From Marichromatium purpuratum 984 (GTDB taxonomy: Bacteria > Pseudomonadota > Gammaproteobacteria > Chromatiales > Chromatiaceae): a stretch of DNA of 64,000 nt. Positions within the stretch are counted from its first letter, which is position 1; each line of letters begins with the position of its first letter. The DNA is taken from positions 2,199,001 through 2,263,000 of the forward strand of contig NZ_CP007031.1 of assembly GCF_000224005.2 (NCBI RefSeq). The letters are read 5' to 3'. This document shows positions 10,583 through 20,717 of the stretch, in pieces. Position numbers and translations under genes: made by a program. The notes under the pieces are model-generated. The model worked only from the letters and a program-made list of their open reading frames with translations. It was not told where the DNA came from and searched no databases.

Positions 10583-12462
10583 GGCAGACGTCCCTCCCGA
10601 CGCAGGTGTTGCAACAGAAAGCGTTCACGCAGCAGCCCGCCGGGATCGTCCGGCACCCGCCGCAGCTGGGCATCGAGGGCGCGGGCGCGCTCGTCGCCGG
10701 GATCGGCGTCGGCGGCCTCGCGCGCGCCCGCCGCCTCGGTCCCCGCCCCGCGCCCGGTCCCGCCGGCCTCGGACTCGGACTCGGACTCGGGATCGGGATC
10801 GGGATCGGGATCGGACTCGGACTCGGGATCGGGATCGGGATCGGGATCGGGATCGGGATCGGGATCGGGATCGGGATCGGGATCGGGATCGGGATCGGGA
10901 TCGTCGCCCGCTCCATCATCGCGGGTCGAGGGCGAATCATCGGGGCGCGGTGCGGGCGGCTCATCACCGGGCGCGTCGGGTGCGCTCTCGTCTTCCGCGG
11001 CGCCCGCCGCGTCCCTCGGCTCGTCCGACGGCTCCCCGGATCGCTCGCCATCGGCCGAACCGTCGTCCCCCGTGTCATCGTCGTCACCGGGCCCACCGGC
11101 GTTCTCGGGCGGCGTCTGCGCGCGCGCCGCCTCGACCAGTTCGAGGTTGTGACGGGCATCGGCATGGTCCGGGTCGCTCTCGAGCACCCGGCGATAGGCG
11201 GCGGCGGCCTCGTCGAGCCGACCGAGCCGGGCGAGCGCATTGCCCCGGTTGTACTCGGCCTCGCCCCCCGTCACCCCGGCGAGCGCCGCCAGCGCCGCGG
11301 CCGGATCACCGGCGCGCTGCAACGCGGTGGCGCGCCAGGCCGGATCGCGAAAACGCTCGGCCGCGCCGGCGGCGTCCCCCGCCGCGAGCGCCCGCGCACC
11401 CTGCTGGTCGGGACGCCACCACAGCCAGTCCCAGCCATCGGCGCGCGCCGGTGGCACGGGCCAGACCAGCACCACCACCAGCAACAGCCAGCCGCGACGG
11501 AAGGCCAGCGCCGCCAGCGGCAGCAGCGCGAGCAGCAACCAAGGACCCTGGTCGCGCCAGCGCGCCACCAGTTGCTCGTGCTCGCCCGGACTCGGGTCAC
11601 CGAGGGCGAGCAGGCGCTCGGTGTCACGCCCATCGGCGCGCGCCTCCAGATAGCGCCCGCCGCCGACCCGGGCGAGGCTGCGCAGCGCCTCCGGGGTGAA
11701 GGGGGCGAGGCGCACCGCGCCCTCGGCGTCGGTGGCCAGCCCGCCCTCGGCCAACGGCAGCGGCGTGCCGCCGGGGCGACCCAGCGCCAGCACCGAGAGC
11801 CGGTGCCCGGCCGCGCGCAGCGCGCCCGCCGCGGCCAGCGCTGCGGCCGGACCGTCGAGCGCATCGGTCAGCAGCACCACCTCGCCGTGCCGTGCCCCGG
11901 CGCGATCGAGCAGGGCGCCGGCCTCGGCCAGCGCCAGGTCGGTGCGACGCGCACCCTCGACCGGCAACAGAGCGGGTTCGAGCAGCGGCACCTGGGCGGC
12001 GATGGTGCGCGCGTCCGTGGTCAGCGGCGAGACCAGGAAGGGCGCGGCGCCGAAGGCGATCAGCGCCACCGCGCCGTCGCGCTGGCCGCGCAGCAGGTCG
12101 AGCAGCTCGAAGCGTGCGCGCGCCAGCCGCGAGGGCGCGAGATCGGCCGCGCCCATGCTCGGCGAGAGATCGAGCAGCAGCACCCGCGACACCCCGCTCT
12201 CGAGCAGCGGCTGCGGCACGCGCTGCCAGGTCGGCCCGCTGAGCGCGAGCACCAGCAACACCCCGCCCAGCACGGCGAGCGCCAGCGGCCAGCGCCGCGT
12301 CGCGCCGTGCCCGGGCACGAGCAGCGCCTCGAGCAACTCGGGATCGACCAGCGCGCGCCAGCGCCCCGCCCCGCCCCGGGTCCGCGCCGCCGCGACCAAC
12401 ACCGCCAGCAGCGGAATCAGCGCCAACAGCCACCAGGGGCGCAACAGATGGAAATCAGCCAT
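10579..12462 (-). CDS. batB: BatB/BatC-type protein: VWA domain plus TPR and Asp-Pro repeat tail
   Basis: A 627-residue membrane protein that seems to fuse BatB (von Willebrand A) with BatC (TPR). Two N-terminal helices (about 8-26 and 58-76) precede a VWA domain with the MIDAS motif DLSPSMG near 95 and a C-terminal helix pair near 310-340. One or two TPR motifs follow (about 370-445), including AEYNRGNALARLGRLDEAAAAY. Residues of about 455-560 are acidic and disordered, and include a long run of Asp-Pro and Glu-Ser dipeptides coded by a hexanucleotide array. It overlaps batA by 8 bases and batD by 4, so co-translation is likely. Confidence 0.85.
   Translation of the reverse strand: MADFHLLRPWWLLALIPLLAVLVAAARTRGGAGRWRALVDPELLEALLVPGHGATRRWPLALAVLGGVLLVLALSGPTWQRVPQPLLESGVSRVLLLDLSPSMGAADLAPSRLARARFELLDLLRGQRDGAVALIAFGAAPFLVSPLTTDARTIAAQVPLLEPALLPVEGARRTDLALAEAGALLDRAGARHGEVVLLTDALDGPAAALAAAGALRAAGHRLSVLALGRPGGTPLPLAEGGLATDAEGAVRLAPFTPEALRSLARVGGGRYLEARADGRDTERLLALGDPSPGEHEQLVARWRDQGPWLLLALLPLAALAFRRGWLLLVVVLVWPVPPARADGWDWLWWRPDQQGARALAAGDAAGAAERFRDPAWRATALQRAGDPAAALAALAGVTGGEAEYNRGNALARLGRLDEAAAAYRRVLESDPDHADARHNLELVEAARAQTPPENAGGPGDDDDTGDDGSADGERSGEPSDEPRDAAGAAEDESAPDAPGDEPPAPRPDDSPSTRDDGAGDDPDPDPDPDPDPDPDPDPDPDPDPDPESESDPDPDPDPESESESEAGGTGRGAGTEAAGAREAADADPGDERARALDAQLRRVPDDPGGLLRERFLLQHLRREGRLP
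10769..10913 (-). repeat. Hexanucleotide tandem array inside batB
   Basis: About 24 tandem hexamers, GGGATC with some GGACTC on the plus strand, read in batB as Asp-Pro and Glu-Ser pairs. Because the unit is six bases, copy-number changes keep the frame. The near-perfect GGGATC block at about 10825-10911 is the most uniform part and probably the most prone to slippage. Confidence 0.95.
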
Positions 12463-13444
12463 CCTCCGTCCTCCACGCCCCCAGCCGCGCCGCCGCGATC
12501 AGCAGCGCCAGCAACAGCGCGCCACCCGCCGGCCAGGGATACAGCTCCACCCGCGGGCGCAGCGCGCGCGCCTCGCGCGCCTCGGGCTCGATGCGGTCGA
12601 TCTCGTCATAGACCGCCTCGAGCGCCTCGCTCGCCCCGGCGGAGAAAAAGCGCCCGCCGGTGCGCGCGGCGATCGCCTCCAGGGTCTCGGGGTCGAAGCC
12701 GCGCCCCTGGCGCAGCAGGCGCAGCCCGAGCCCGCCGAGCCGACCGTCGGCGCCGCCGCCGATCCCGATCACGTGCACCCGCACCCCGGCCTCGGCGGCG
12801 AGCGCGGCGGCCTCCAGCGGGGCGATATGACCGGCGGTGTTCTCGCCGTCGGTGAGCAGGATCAGCACCCGCTCGCCTGCGGGCGCCTCGCGCAGCCGCT
12901 TCACCGCCAGCGCGATCGCGTCCCCGATCGCCGTCTCCCGCCCGGCCAGCCCGACCACGCTCTCGGCGAGCAGGGTCGCCACCGTGGCGCGGTCGAAGGT
13001 CAGCGGGGTCTGCAGATAGGCGCGCGAGCCGAACAGGATCAGCCCCAGCCGGTCGCCCTCGCGCCGCCGCACGAAGTCGCCGGCCAATTGCTGTACCACC
13101 GCCAGACGCGACACCCGACGCCCGGCGAGCAGATAGTCGGGCTCTTCCATGCTGCCGGAGATGTCGACCGCGAGCATCAGGTCGCGCCCGCTGCGCGGCA
13201 CCCCGAGCGGGTCCCCGACCCACTGCGGGCGTGCGCTGGCGAGCACCAGCAGCACCCAGGCGAGCAGCGCCAGCCAACGCCAGGGTCGTGCGCCGCCACT
13301 GGCCGTGCCGGCCAACCCCTCGGGCAGCAGCGTCGGCGGCAGGCGCAGCGCCGCGCCCGGCGCCCGGCGCGCCGGTGGCAACCGCCGCGCGAGCAGCGGC
13401 AGGGGCAGCGCGAGCAGCGCCCAGGGCCAGGCCAGGGAGATCAT
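12455..13444 (-). CDS. batA: BatA-like VWA-domain membrane protein
   Basis: A 329-residue aerotolerance-operon protein. An N-terminal helix (MISLAWPWALLALPLPLLARR) and a second helix near 60-76 anchor it in the inner membrane. The VWA domain has a full MIDAS set: DISGS near 95, a Thr in the T4 loop and TDGEN near 205. A C-terminal helix is at about 300-320. The ATG at 13444 overlaps the stop of the DUF4381 gene as ATGA, which decides the start over the much longer open frame upstream. BatA proteins are thought to form a membrane complex with BatB and BatD that the MoxR ATPase remodels. Confidence 0.9.
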   Translation of the reverse strand: MISLAWPWALLALPLPLLARRLPPARRAPGAALRLPPTLLPEGLAGTASGGARPWRWLALLAWVLLVLASARPQWVGDPLGVPRSGRDLMLAVDISGSMEEPDYLLAGRRVSRLAVVQQLAGDFVRRREGDRLGLILFGSRAYLQTPLTFDRATVATLLAESVVGLAGRETAIGDAIALAVKRLREAPAGERVLILLTDGENTAGHIAPLEAAALAAEAGVRVHVIGIGGGADGRLGGLGLRLLRQGRGFDPETLEAIAARTGGRFFSAGASEALEAVYDEIDRIEPEAREARALRPRVELYPWPAGGALLLALLIAAARLGAWRTEDG

Positions 13445-13929
13445 CGCCCGCGCCCCTGGGCGCGGATCCAGCGCTCGACCAGCTCGAGCAGCGCCTCGGC
13501 GTCGACCGCCGAGTCGCCCGGCCGTCGATAGGCCTGTTCGACCAGCGCCCAGCCGATCCCATTGGAGAAGGCCCCCGCGCCGCCCTCGGCATCGAGGAAG
13601 GCGAGCCAGTCGGCGCCGGCGAGCCCGGCCACCCGCGCCCGGCCATGACGCACCAGCGCCAGGCGACGCAGCAGGCGCGAGCACCCGGCGGCAAGCGCCC
13701 GCGCATCGCCGTCGGCGGCGAACCCGGCGCGCAGCCGCGCCAGCTCGGCGAGCGCCGCGCGTCGGGGCGCGACACGCCGCCGGTGGCGCCGCCAGGCCCA
13801 GACGCCCCAACCGAGCAGCGCCAGCCCGAGCGCGGCGAGCAGCCACCAGCCCGGCGCCGGCGGCCACCAGCCGACCGGCGCCGGTGCATGCCAGTCGCGC
13901 AGCCCGGCAAGCGGATCCGTCGGGGTCAT
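13441..13929 (-). CDS. DUF4381 membrane protein
   Basis: A 162-residue protein with one N-terminal membrane helix (about 20-45, PGWWLLAALGLALLGWGVWAW) followed by a basic stretch (RRHRRR) and a helical cytoplasmic domain. Its length, the segment LRDWHAPAPVGWWPPAPGWW and its place between DUF58 and BatA match DUF4381 proteins of MoxR/Bat operons. It overlaps both neighbours by 4 bases (ATGA), which fixes the start at 13929. No catalytic motif is visible; a structural role in the complex is inference. Confidence 0.82.
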   Translation of the reverse strand: MTPTDPLAGLRDWHAPAPVGWWPPAPGWWLLAALGLALLGWGVWAWRRHRRRVAPRRAALAELARLRAGFAADGDARALAAGCSRLLRRLALVRHGRARVAGLAGADWLAFLDAEGGAGAFSNGIGWALVEQAYRRPGDSAVDAEALLELVERWIRAQGRGR

Positions 13930-14835
13930 CGCCCCCACCCCGGACGCAGCCCGAGCCCGCGCGCCAGCGCCGCGGCCGGGTCCTGATCGGTGCGCAGACG
14001 CAGCAGGTGGGCGCGATGGGCGCGCGCCTGCTCGACGATCTGCTCGCGCGCAGCGGCGCGCGCCTCGGCCCAGGCGGCGCGCCGTCGCGACCCGCGCAGG
14101 TCGAGCCAGCCGCGGCGCCCGGCGGCGAGCACCGGGTAGCGTCCGGGCGGCGGCGGTTCGCACTCGAGCACATCCTCGATCTGTACCCACACCAGCTCGG
14201 CACCGCGCCCCAGCCGGGTCAGGCTGGGGTCGCGTCCCGCGCCGAGCCCGGCGAGATCGCTCACCAACACCACCAGCGCGCCGGGACGGACCACCCGATC
14301 GAGCCGTGCGAGCGCCGTCTGCAGCGTCATCGCCGTCTCAGCCGAGACGGCGGCGGGCGCGGCCAGCGACTCGAACAGCGCGAGCAGCCCGCGACCACGC
14401 GCCGCCGGCGGATGCAGCCGGATGGCGTGGTCGTCGAACACCAGCCCGCCGACGCGATCGCCCCGCGCCAGCGCCGCCCAGCCGAGCAGCGCGGCGACGC
14501 GCGCGGCGATCACCGACTTGAAGGCCACCCGGGTGGCGAAACGCATCGTCGCGCGCTGATCGACACAGAGCCACACCGGGCGCTCGCGCTCCTCGCGAAA
14601 GCACTTGACGTGCGCCTCACCGGCGCGCGCGGTGACCCGCCAGTCCATGTGACGCGGCTCGTCGCCGGGCTGGTAGGGGCGCGATTCGGCAAACTCCATA
14701 CCGCGCCCGCGCAGCCGCGACGGATGCGCCCCGCCCCGCGCGGCGAGCACCCGCGCGCGCGGGGCGAGATCGAGCCCGCTGGCGCGGGCGCGCAGCCCGA
14801 CCAGCTCGGCGACCCCGACGGCAAGCGCGCTGGTC

Positions 14836-14843
<8 letters not shown>
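13926..14843 (-). CDS. DUF58 domain protein of the MoxR/Bat operon
   Basis: A 305-residue cytoplasmic protein. The DUF58 signature is clear: [20 protein letters not shown] followed by [14 protein letters not shown]-like fold follows, beginning at [11 protein letters not shown] near residue 90; here the MIDAS-like DxSxS is altered to DQRAT, which may mean no metal site. The start is a GTG at 14843 that overlaps the MoxR stop by 8 bases. DUF58 proteins almost always sit next to a MoxR ATPase, as here. Confidence 0.9.
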
Positions 14844-15808
<965 letters not shown>

Positions 15809-15822
<14 letters not shown>

Positions 15823-16474
15823 GGCGCACCCCCTCGTCGTCAAAAGCGTCTGACTCGATCCAGTCGAGCAGCGCGTGCGGGCTGCTCAGCGGCGTCCCGG
15901 CACCGGCCGCATGCAGCCGCGCCGGGTCGGTATAGCCCCAGCCGACGGCGACGAAGCCGGTGCCGGCGGCGCGCGCCGCCTCCAGGTCGCGCAGCTCGTC
16001 GCCGACATAGAGCATGCGCGCCGGGCGCAGCCGCTCGCGCGCGGCAAGCCGACGCAGCGCGCGCGCCTTGCCGAACAGCGCCGCGCCACCGATGACGAAG
16101 TCGAGATGGGGCAGCGGATAGCGCGCGAGATAGGTCTCCAGGCTGTCGCTGGCGTTGGAGGAGAGCACGCCGAGTCGCACCCCGCGCGCGGCCAGCGCCT
16201 CGAGGGTCTCGGTCCAGCCGGGGACCGGCGGGGTGGCGAGCAGACCGGCGCGCATCTCGCGGCGCATCCGCGCCGCGAAGCTCGGCACCCGGTACGACGG
16301 AATACCCAGCGTCTGCACGATCTCGCGCGCGTGCAGCCCGCGCAACCGCTCGGCGGCGGCGCGGTCGAGCGCGGCGCAGCCGAACGCCGGGCCGACCCGG
16401 GTGAAGGCGTCGAGCGCCGCCTCGGTGCTGTCGACCAGGGTGCCGTCGAAGTCGAAACAGAGACAATCGAACAT
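15809..16474 (-). CDS. HAD-family phosphatase, phosphoglycolate phosphatase-like
   Basis: Haloacid-dehalogenase hydrolase of about 221 residues. Motif I is DFDGTLVDS with the nucleophile Asp and acid/base Asp; motif II is the Ser in LSSNAS; motif III Lys is in FGKARAL; motif IV is YVGDELRDLEAA. The helical C1 cap (about 20-80) is the phosphoglycolate phosphatase type, but the substrate is not fixed by sequence. An alternative ATG lies at 16492; neither has a strong ribosome site. Its end overlaps moxR, so it may be the first gene of the Bat operon. Confidence 0.82.
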
Positions 16475-16604
16475 AGGGGATAGATAATCCATAGGGGTCG
16501 AGATCGAACGAGACTGACCGAGCCGACATGACCATATCCATGGGGATGGAACCACACGGCGCGGCAGCGCGCGGCGCCTCGTCGACGCCGCGCACGACAG
16601 GCTA

Positions 16605-17489
16605 CTACAGGGTGGCGCCGAGCTGCACCAGGACCTCAGAGTCGCGCGGCAGCACCTCGACCACGGCTCCGGAGGCGAGCAGCTGCTCGGTCTCCATCAC
16701 CTCGAGCACGGCGTCGAGCACCTCGGGGTCGCGCTCGGCGATGGCGTTGAGCGCCTCGCCGACGATCGCCGGGCGGGTGGCGGCGGCCTCGGCCATCTGT
16801 TGCGAGACCTTGTAGGCGGTCTGGCTCTGGATCAGGCCGACGCGGTTCTCGCCGTCCTGCTTCATCGCGCTGGTGACCTGGATCAACCGCTTGACCACCT
16901 TGTCGGTGATGTTGTCGACCATCTGCCGGTCGGTGAAGGCGACCTTGCGGATGTAGACCGAGCCGAGCCGGTAGCCCCAACGCTCGGAGAGCGGCGAGAC
17001 CTCGGCGCGCACCCGACGGCTGAGCTGGTGACGGTCCTCGAGCATCTTGTCCATCTCCAGATTGCTCAGGGTGGAGACGGCGGCGCTGGCGACATTGGCC
17101 TGCAGCGAACCCTCGGGGTTGGCATTGTTGAACAGATAGGCGATGGGATCGCTCACCTGCATCTCGTACCACAGCCCCACACCCATCGGCGTGCCCTCCT
17201 CGGAGTTGACCATCTGGTCGCGCAGATAGTGCTGGCGCAGCGCGGTGGAGACCTTGTAGCGCTTGCCGAAGAAGGGCAGCAGCAGCGCGCGCAGCCCGAA
17301 GTGGGCGAGCGGGAAGCGCAGCCCGGGCTCGTCGAGGGTACCGATGACCTTGCCGAACAGGGTGAAGACCTGGGCCTCGCGCTCGCGCACCACGGCATAG
17401 AGCCCGAGGCTGCGGGCGATGGCGAGCAGCACCGGGATGTAGATGAGGCCGATGACGAAGGCGATGGTGGAACCGATCAGACTATCCAT
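16605..17489 (-). CDS. SPFH/band-7 domain membrane protein (second of pair)
   Basis: A 294-residue stomatin/prohibitin-like protein. One N-terminal membrane helix (about 5-28) precedes the band-7 domain, which contains FGKVIGTLDEPGLRFP near 45-60, and a helical region with RRVRAEVSPLSERWGYRLGS. It lies 13 bases after a second SPFH gene, so the two probably form a hetero-oligomeric membrane scaffold, like HflK/HflC, though they are not close enough to those proteins to take the name. It ends 130 bases from the HAD gene. Target protease or partner is unknown. Confidence 0.85.
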   Translation of the reverse strand: MDSLIGSTIAFVIGLIYIPVLLAIARSLGLYAVVREREAQVFTLFGKVIGTLDEPGLRFPLAHFGLRALLLPFFGKRYKVSTALRQHYLRDQMVNSEEGTPMGVGLWYEMQVSDPIAYLFNNANPEGSLQANVASAAVSTLSNLEMDKMLEDRHQLSRRVRAEVSPLSERWGYRLGSVYIRKVAFTDRQMVDNITDKVVKRLIQVTSAMKQDGENRVGLIQSQTAYKVSQQMAEAAATRPAIVGEALNAIAERDPEVLDAVLEVMETEQLLASGAVVEVLPRDSEVLVQLGATL

Positions 17490-17502
17490 GACGTCTCTCC
17501 CC

Positions 17503-18486
17503 TCAGCGCTCGAGCGCGGTGGTACGGACGATGCGCGAGGCGCGCTCGAACAGCGGCACGCGCAGGTTGCGGATATAGGCGCGCAGCGCCTCGGCGCCGC
17601 CGCTCGACTTGATCCGCGACAGCGTCTCGGCCAGCTCGCGCAGCGGCGCGACCTCGGCCTGGGCGTTGTTGCGCGCGATCTCCACCGCGCGCTTGCTCAT
17701 GGTGATCTGCTGCTCGGCGTCGGCGCGTGCCGTGGAGATGTCGGCGGCGACCTGGTTGCGGGTGGAGTTGATCGCCGAGAGTGCACGGTCGACCTCGCTC
17801 GGCGGGTCGATCTGGGTGATCAGTGCGGCATCCAGCTCGATGCCGTAGCGCGCCCCGGTCGAGCGGCACTGCTGCTCCATGTAGTCGTTGAGCAGCGGCA
17901 GGTTCTTGCGCAGGTCGTTGATCGAGACGCCCTCGGAGAGTTCGGCGGCGGCCTCGCCCTGCGCCAGCTCGCCCTCACCGACCAGCCCCTCGCCCTTGGG
18001 ATCGACGAAGTTGGCGATACGCTCGCGCAGCACCGAGATGAAATAGCCCATGACGTGTTCGAGCGGGCTGTCGACGCCGAAGCAGTAGGCATAGAGGTTG
18101 GATTCGGCGATGCGGAAACGGATCTGACCGCCGACCCCGGTGGTGAGGTTGTCCTTGGTGACCGCCTCGACCATCACCTGCTTCTTGGTCGGGTCCCAGG
18201 TCAGGTCGACGGCCTGGGTGACCACGCTGACCTTGTGCACCTCCTGCCACGGCCACTTGAAATAGGGACCACCGGGGCCGATCACCCGCACCTGCGGGAA
18301 GCGGTAGCGTTGTTGTTCCTCGGCGTCGAGCGCCGGATCCTCGACCATCAGTTCGCCGAGTCGCTCGACGCGACCGAAGCTGGTGATCAGCGCGCGCTCG
18401 TCCGGGCTCACGGTGTAGAAGGCGCGCACGAACACCTTGAACACCACGAACGCCAGCACGCCGAGCATGAATGCCGTCAGATACAT
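17503..18486 (-). CDS. SPFH/band-7 domain membrane protein (first of pair)
   Basis: A 327-residue SPFH protein with a membrane helix at about 3-22 (LTAFMLGVLAFVVFKVFV). The band-7 domain starts at VSPDERALITSFGRVERLGE and carries GPGGPYFKWPWQEVHKV, a typical SPFH segment. The C-terminal half is a long Ala/Glu-rich helix (about 235-310) fit for coiled-coil oligomerisation. It is transcribed just before its paralogue at 16605. Paired SPFH genes usually make one large membrane ring; a link to membrane proteolysis or microdomains is inference. Confidence 0.86.
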   Translation of the reverse strand: MYLTAFMLGVLAFVVFKVFVRAFYTVSPDERALITSFGRVERLGELMVEDPALDAEEQQRYRFPQVRVIGPGGPYFKWPWQEVHKVSVVTQAVDLTWDPTKKQVMVEAVTKDNLTTGVGGQIRFRIAESNLYAYCFGVDSPLEHVMGYFISVLRERIANFVDPKGEGLVGEGELAQGEAAAELSEGVSINDLRKNLPLLNDYMEQQCRSTGARYGIELDAALITQIDPPSEVDRALSAINSTRNQVAADISTARADAEQQITMSKRAVEIARNNAQAEVAPLRELAETLSRIKSSGGAEALRAYIRNLRVPLFERASRIVRTTALER

Positions 18487-18592
18487 GGCAGCTTGACCTC
18501 TCTAGCGGAGGGCGGCGCGTCCGCGCCACCTAGGGGACGCGCCCCGCCGACGGAGGCGGGGCACGGGCGGAGACGGGAAGAAGGGCCGCGCA

Positions 18593-18841
18593 TCAGCGCG
18601 CGCGCTCACGCGCGGCGCGCGCGATGGCGATGGCGTTGCCGATGGCGGTGCGGGCATGCGGGCTGGCGCGCCAGCAGGGGGCGTGGAGCATGTCGGCGAT
18701 CAGCCCGACCAGGGGCTCGATCTGCTGCTCGGCGAGGGTGTCGAGATCCTCGACGCCGAGCTGTTCGAGCCGTGCGATCACCCGCGGCCCGATCTGATGG
18801 CCGCCGAGCAGCAGGGCGCGCTCGGCACTGGAGAACGGCAT
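18593..18841 (-). CDS. Small helix-hairpin-helix protein
   Basis: An 82-residue protein. I chose the ATG at 18841 because a strong GGGAGGG ribosome site precedes it; the open frame further upstream is not convincing. The segment GGHQIGPRVIARLEQLGVEDLDTLAEQ looks like a helix-hairpin-helix motif of the kind found in DUF4332-like and repair-related proteins. The rest is helical and Ala-rich. It lies between the CDGSH gene (32 bases upstream) and the SPFH pair. DNA binding is possible but not shown. Confidence 0.7.
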   Translation of the reverse strand: MPFSSAERALLLGGHQIGPRVIARLEQLGVEDLDTLAEQQIEPLVGLIADMLHAPCWRASPHARTAIGNAIAIARAARERAR

Positions 18842-18873
18842 CGATCCCTCCCTGCGCCGGTGCCGACCGGCGC

Positions 18874-19530
18874 TCAATCGCCCTTGAAGCCCACCCGCTG
18901 ATGGCTGCCGTCGCAGAAGGGCTTGTTGGCCGAGGCCCCGCAGCGACACAGATAGGCCTTGTCGCCGCGCCAGGCCGCGCGCGCGCTGGCGGCGCGGATC
19001 ACCAGATTACCCGCGAGTTCGAGCGGTCCGTCGGGCAGCGCTCGCACCGCCAGCGGCCCGTCGGCGGCGAAGGTGCCGCGCCCCTGCTCACCGACCGCGC
19101 CAAAGTCCTCGAACCCGGCGGCACGGTGGCTGTTGTCGCAAAAGGGCTTGTTGGCCGAGGCCCCGCAGCGACACAGCGCCACCCGGCGGCTGGTACCTGC
19201 CTGTGCGGGCACCTCGCCGACGCCCTCCAGCGCCAGCTCACCGTGACAGTACAGGGGGCCATTGTAAACCACCACCGCCGCGTTCTCGCCAGGGGCGGGC
19301 TCGGGAGCGCCGATCTTGTCGACATAGCTCAGCGCGCCGCTCGGACAGCGCTCGACGATCTCGCGCACCCGTTCGCGCTCGGTGACATCGGGATCGCACC
19401 AGGGCGTGCGCCCGGAGACGAACAGCTCGCCCTTGGCGCGAACGCACTCGCCGATATGGATACACAGACGCTCGTCCCAGTAGACATCGATCTCCTCACC
19501 CGGGAAGTGGTGGACGCTGCGCTCACTCAT
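18874..19530 (-). CDS. Divergent ferredoxin fused to two CDGSH iron-sulfur domains
   Basis: A 218-residue putative redox protein. Residues of about 1-75 form a single-cluster ferredoxin-like domain with Cys in RLCIHIGECV and ERCPSGAL. Two CDGSH-type motifs follow: CRCGASANKPFCDNSH near 140 and CRCGASANKPFCDGSH near 195, each with the 3 Cys/1 His set that binds a 2Fe-2S cluster. The start at 19530 has AAGGAG nine bases upstream; the longer open frame would extend the protein without homology. It is cytosolic and may carry electrons; the partner is unknown. Confidence 0.88.
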   Translation of the reverse strand: MSERSVHHFPGEEIDVYWDERLCIHIGECVRAKGELFVSGRTPWCDPDVTERERVREIVERCPSGALSYVDKIGAPEPAPGENAAVVVYNGPLYCHGELALEGVGEVPAQAGTSRRVALCRCGASANKPFCDNSHRAAGFEDFGAVGEQGRGTFAADGPLAVRALPDGPLELAGNLVIRAASARAAWRGDKAYLCRCGASANKPFCDGSHQRVGFKGD

Positions 19531-19856
19531 CAAATGGACTCCTTGTGGTCTCTGTGGGTTGCCCGTCCACGGCCGACGGTGGCTGCCTGGAAGAGATCCA
19601 CCGGCGGCTCGGGACGCGACCGGTCGGCGCGAGGCCTGGCCCCGCATCGCCCCGACGGCGCCGGGGGTGCGTGCGGCGCAAAAACAACACCATGCGCGTG
19701 TTTTCCTAATGGGGCCCAGCATCGATCATGCAACGTACAGGAGTGAACTTCGTCACACCTCCAGCGTCTCACCGACCATGGCGGAGCGCCCGCGCCCGCC
19801 ATCCGTCCCCGTCGTCACGCACGGCCCCGCGCCGTCATCCACACGGAGTCGAGAAC
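19531..19856. other. Intergenic gap between divergent genes
   Basis: This 326-base stretch separates the CDGSH gene (minus) from the DUF2189 gene (plus). It must carry both promoters. I see no convincing ORF, repeat or operator in it; a short AT-richer patch at about 19680-19745 is the only departure from the local base composition. Confidence 0.6.
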
Positions 19857-20627
19857 ATGCCCAGTCAAGCCGTCCGATCGCATCAGACCACGCCCGCGCC
19901 CACGGTCAGCCGGGTCGACATCGGCGAACCGCTCGACTGGCTCGCCACCGGCGTCAGGCATTTTGCCGAAGCACCTGCGGCGAGCCTGCTCTACGGCGCG
20001 CTCTTCGTGCTCGCCTGCTGGGGCGCGCTGGCACTGACCTGGACCCTGCCCTGGTTCACCATCGCCTTCCTCACCGGATTGCTGCTGCTCGGCCCCTTTC
20101 TCGCCGCCGGGCTCTATGTCGCCGCGCGCCAGCTCGAGGCCGGCGAGTCGGTGGCCATCCACGACAGCCTGGCGTTGATCTGGGCACGACGCACCAACCT
20201 GGGGCTGTTCGTGCTCTTCCTCGGGCTGATCGCCGCGGCCTGGGTACGCTTCTCGGCACTGCTGTTCGCGATCAAGTTCAACACCCTCTCGCCCTCGTCC
20301 GACAGCATCACCGGCCTGCTGGCCGGACACTTCGACCCGGTGGTCACGCTGTTCTTCCTCGGCATCGGACTGCTGCTGGCGGTCGCGGTCTTCATCACCA
20401 GCGCCGTCTCCATCCCGATGATCCTCGATCGCGACGTCGGCCCGCTCACCGCCATCCACACCAGCCTGCGCGCCTGCCGCCAGAGCTGGCCGGCGATGAC
20501 GCTGTGGGCCGCGATGATCGTCGCCCTCACCGGCTTCGGCATCCTCACCCTGTTCATCGGGCTGGTGGTGATCTTCCCGGTGCTCGGCTATGCCACCTGG
20601 GAGAGCTACCGGCGGATGGTCGCCTGA
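19857..20627 (+). CDS. DUF2189 integral membrane protein
   Basis: A 256-residue inner-membrane protein with about six helices. The ATG at 19857 has GGAGTCGAG upstream and gives MPSQAVRSHQ; the longer frame from 19728 lacks a ribosome site. Family features include the amphipathic N-terminal lead with DWLATGVRHF, then helices at about 45-90, 115-140, 165-190 and 205-240, with SIPMILDRDVGPLTAI in the second half as in DUF2189 proteins. Function is unknown for the family. The next gene follows after 90 bases. Confidence 0.82.
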   Translation: MPSQAVRSHQTTPAPTVSRVDIGEPLDWLATGVRHFAEAPAASLLYGALFVLACWGALALTWTLPWFTIAFLTGLLLLGPFLAAGLYVAARQLEAGESVAIHDSLALIWARRTNLGLFVLFLGLIAAAWVRFSALLFAIKFNTLSPSSDSITGLLAGHFDPVVTLFFLGIGLLLAVAVFITSAVSIPMILDRDVGPLTAIHTSLRACRQSWPAMTLWAAMIVALTGFGILTLFIGLVVIFPVLGYATWESYRRMVA

Positions 20628-20717
20628 GCCCGCCGCCGACCGGCGAAGCAAACCCGCAAGGACCCCGATCCCGCGCCGCCCGGCGGCGCCTCTCACTGCA
20701 CCAAGGAGGATGCAACC

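Noticed and set aside
13445-14203. N-terminal extension of BatA
   Set aside because: It is a shadow of the DUF4381 and DUF58 genes; the ATGA overlap at 13441-13444 marks the true start.
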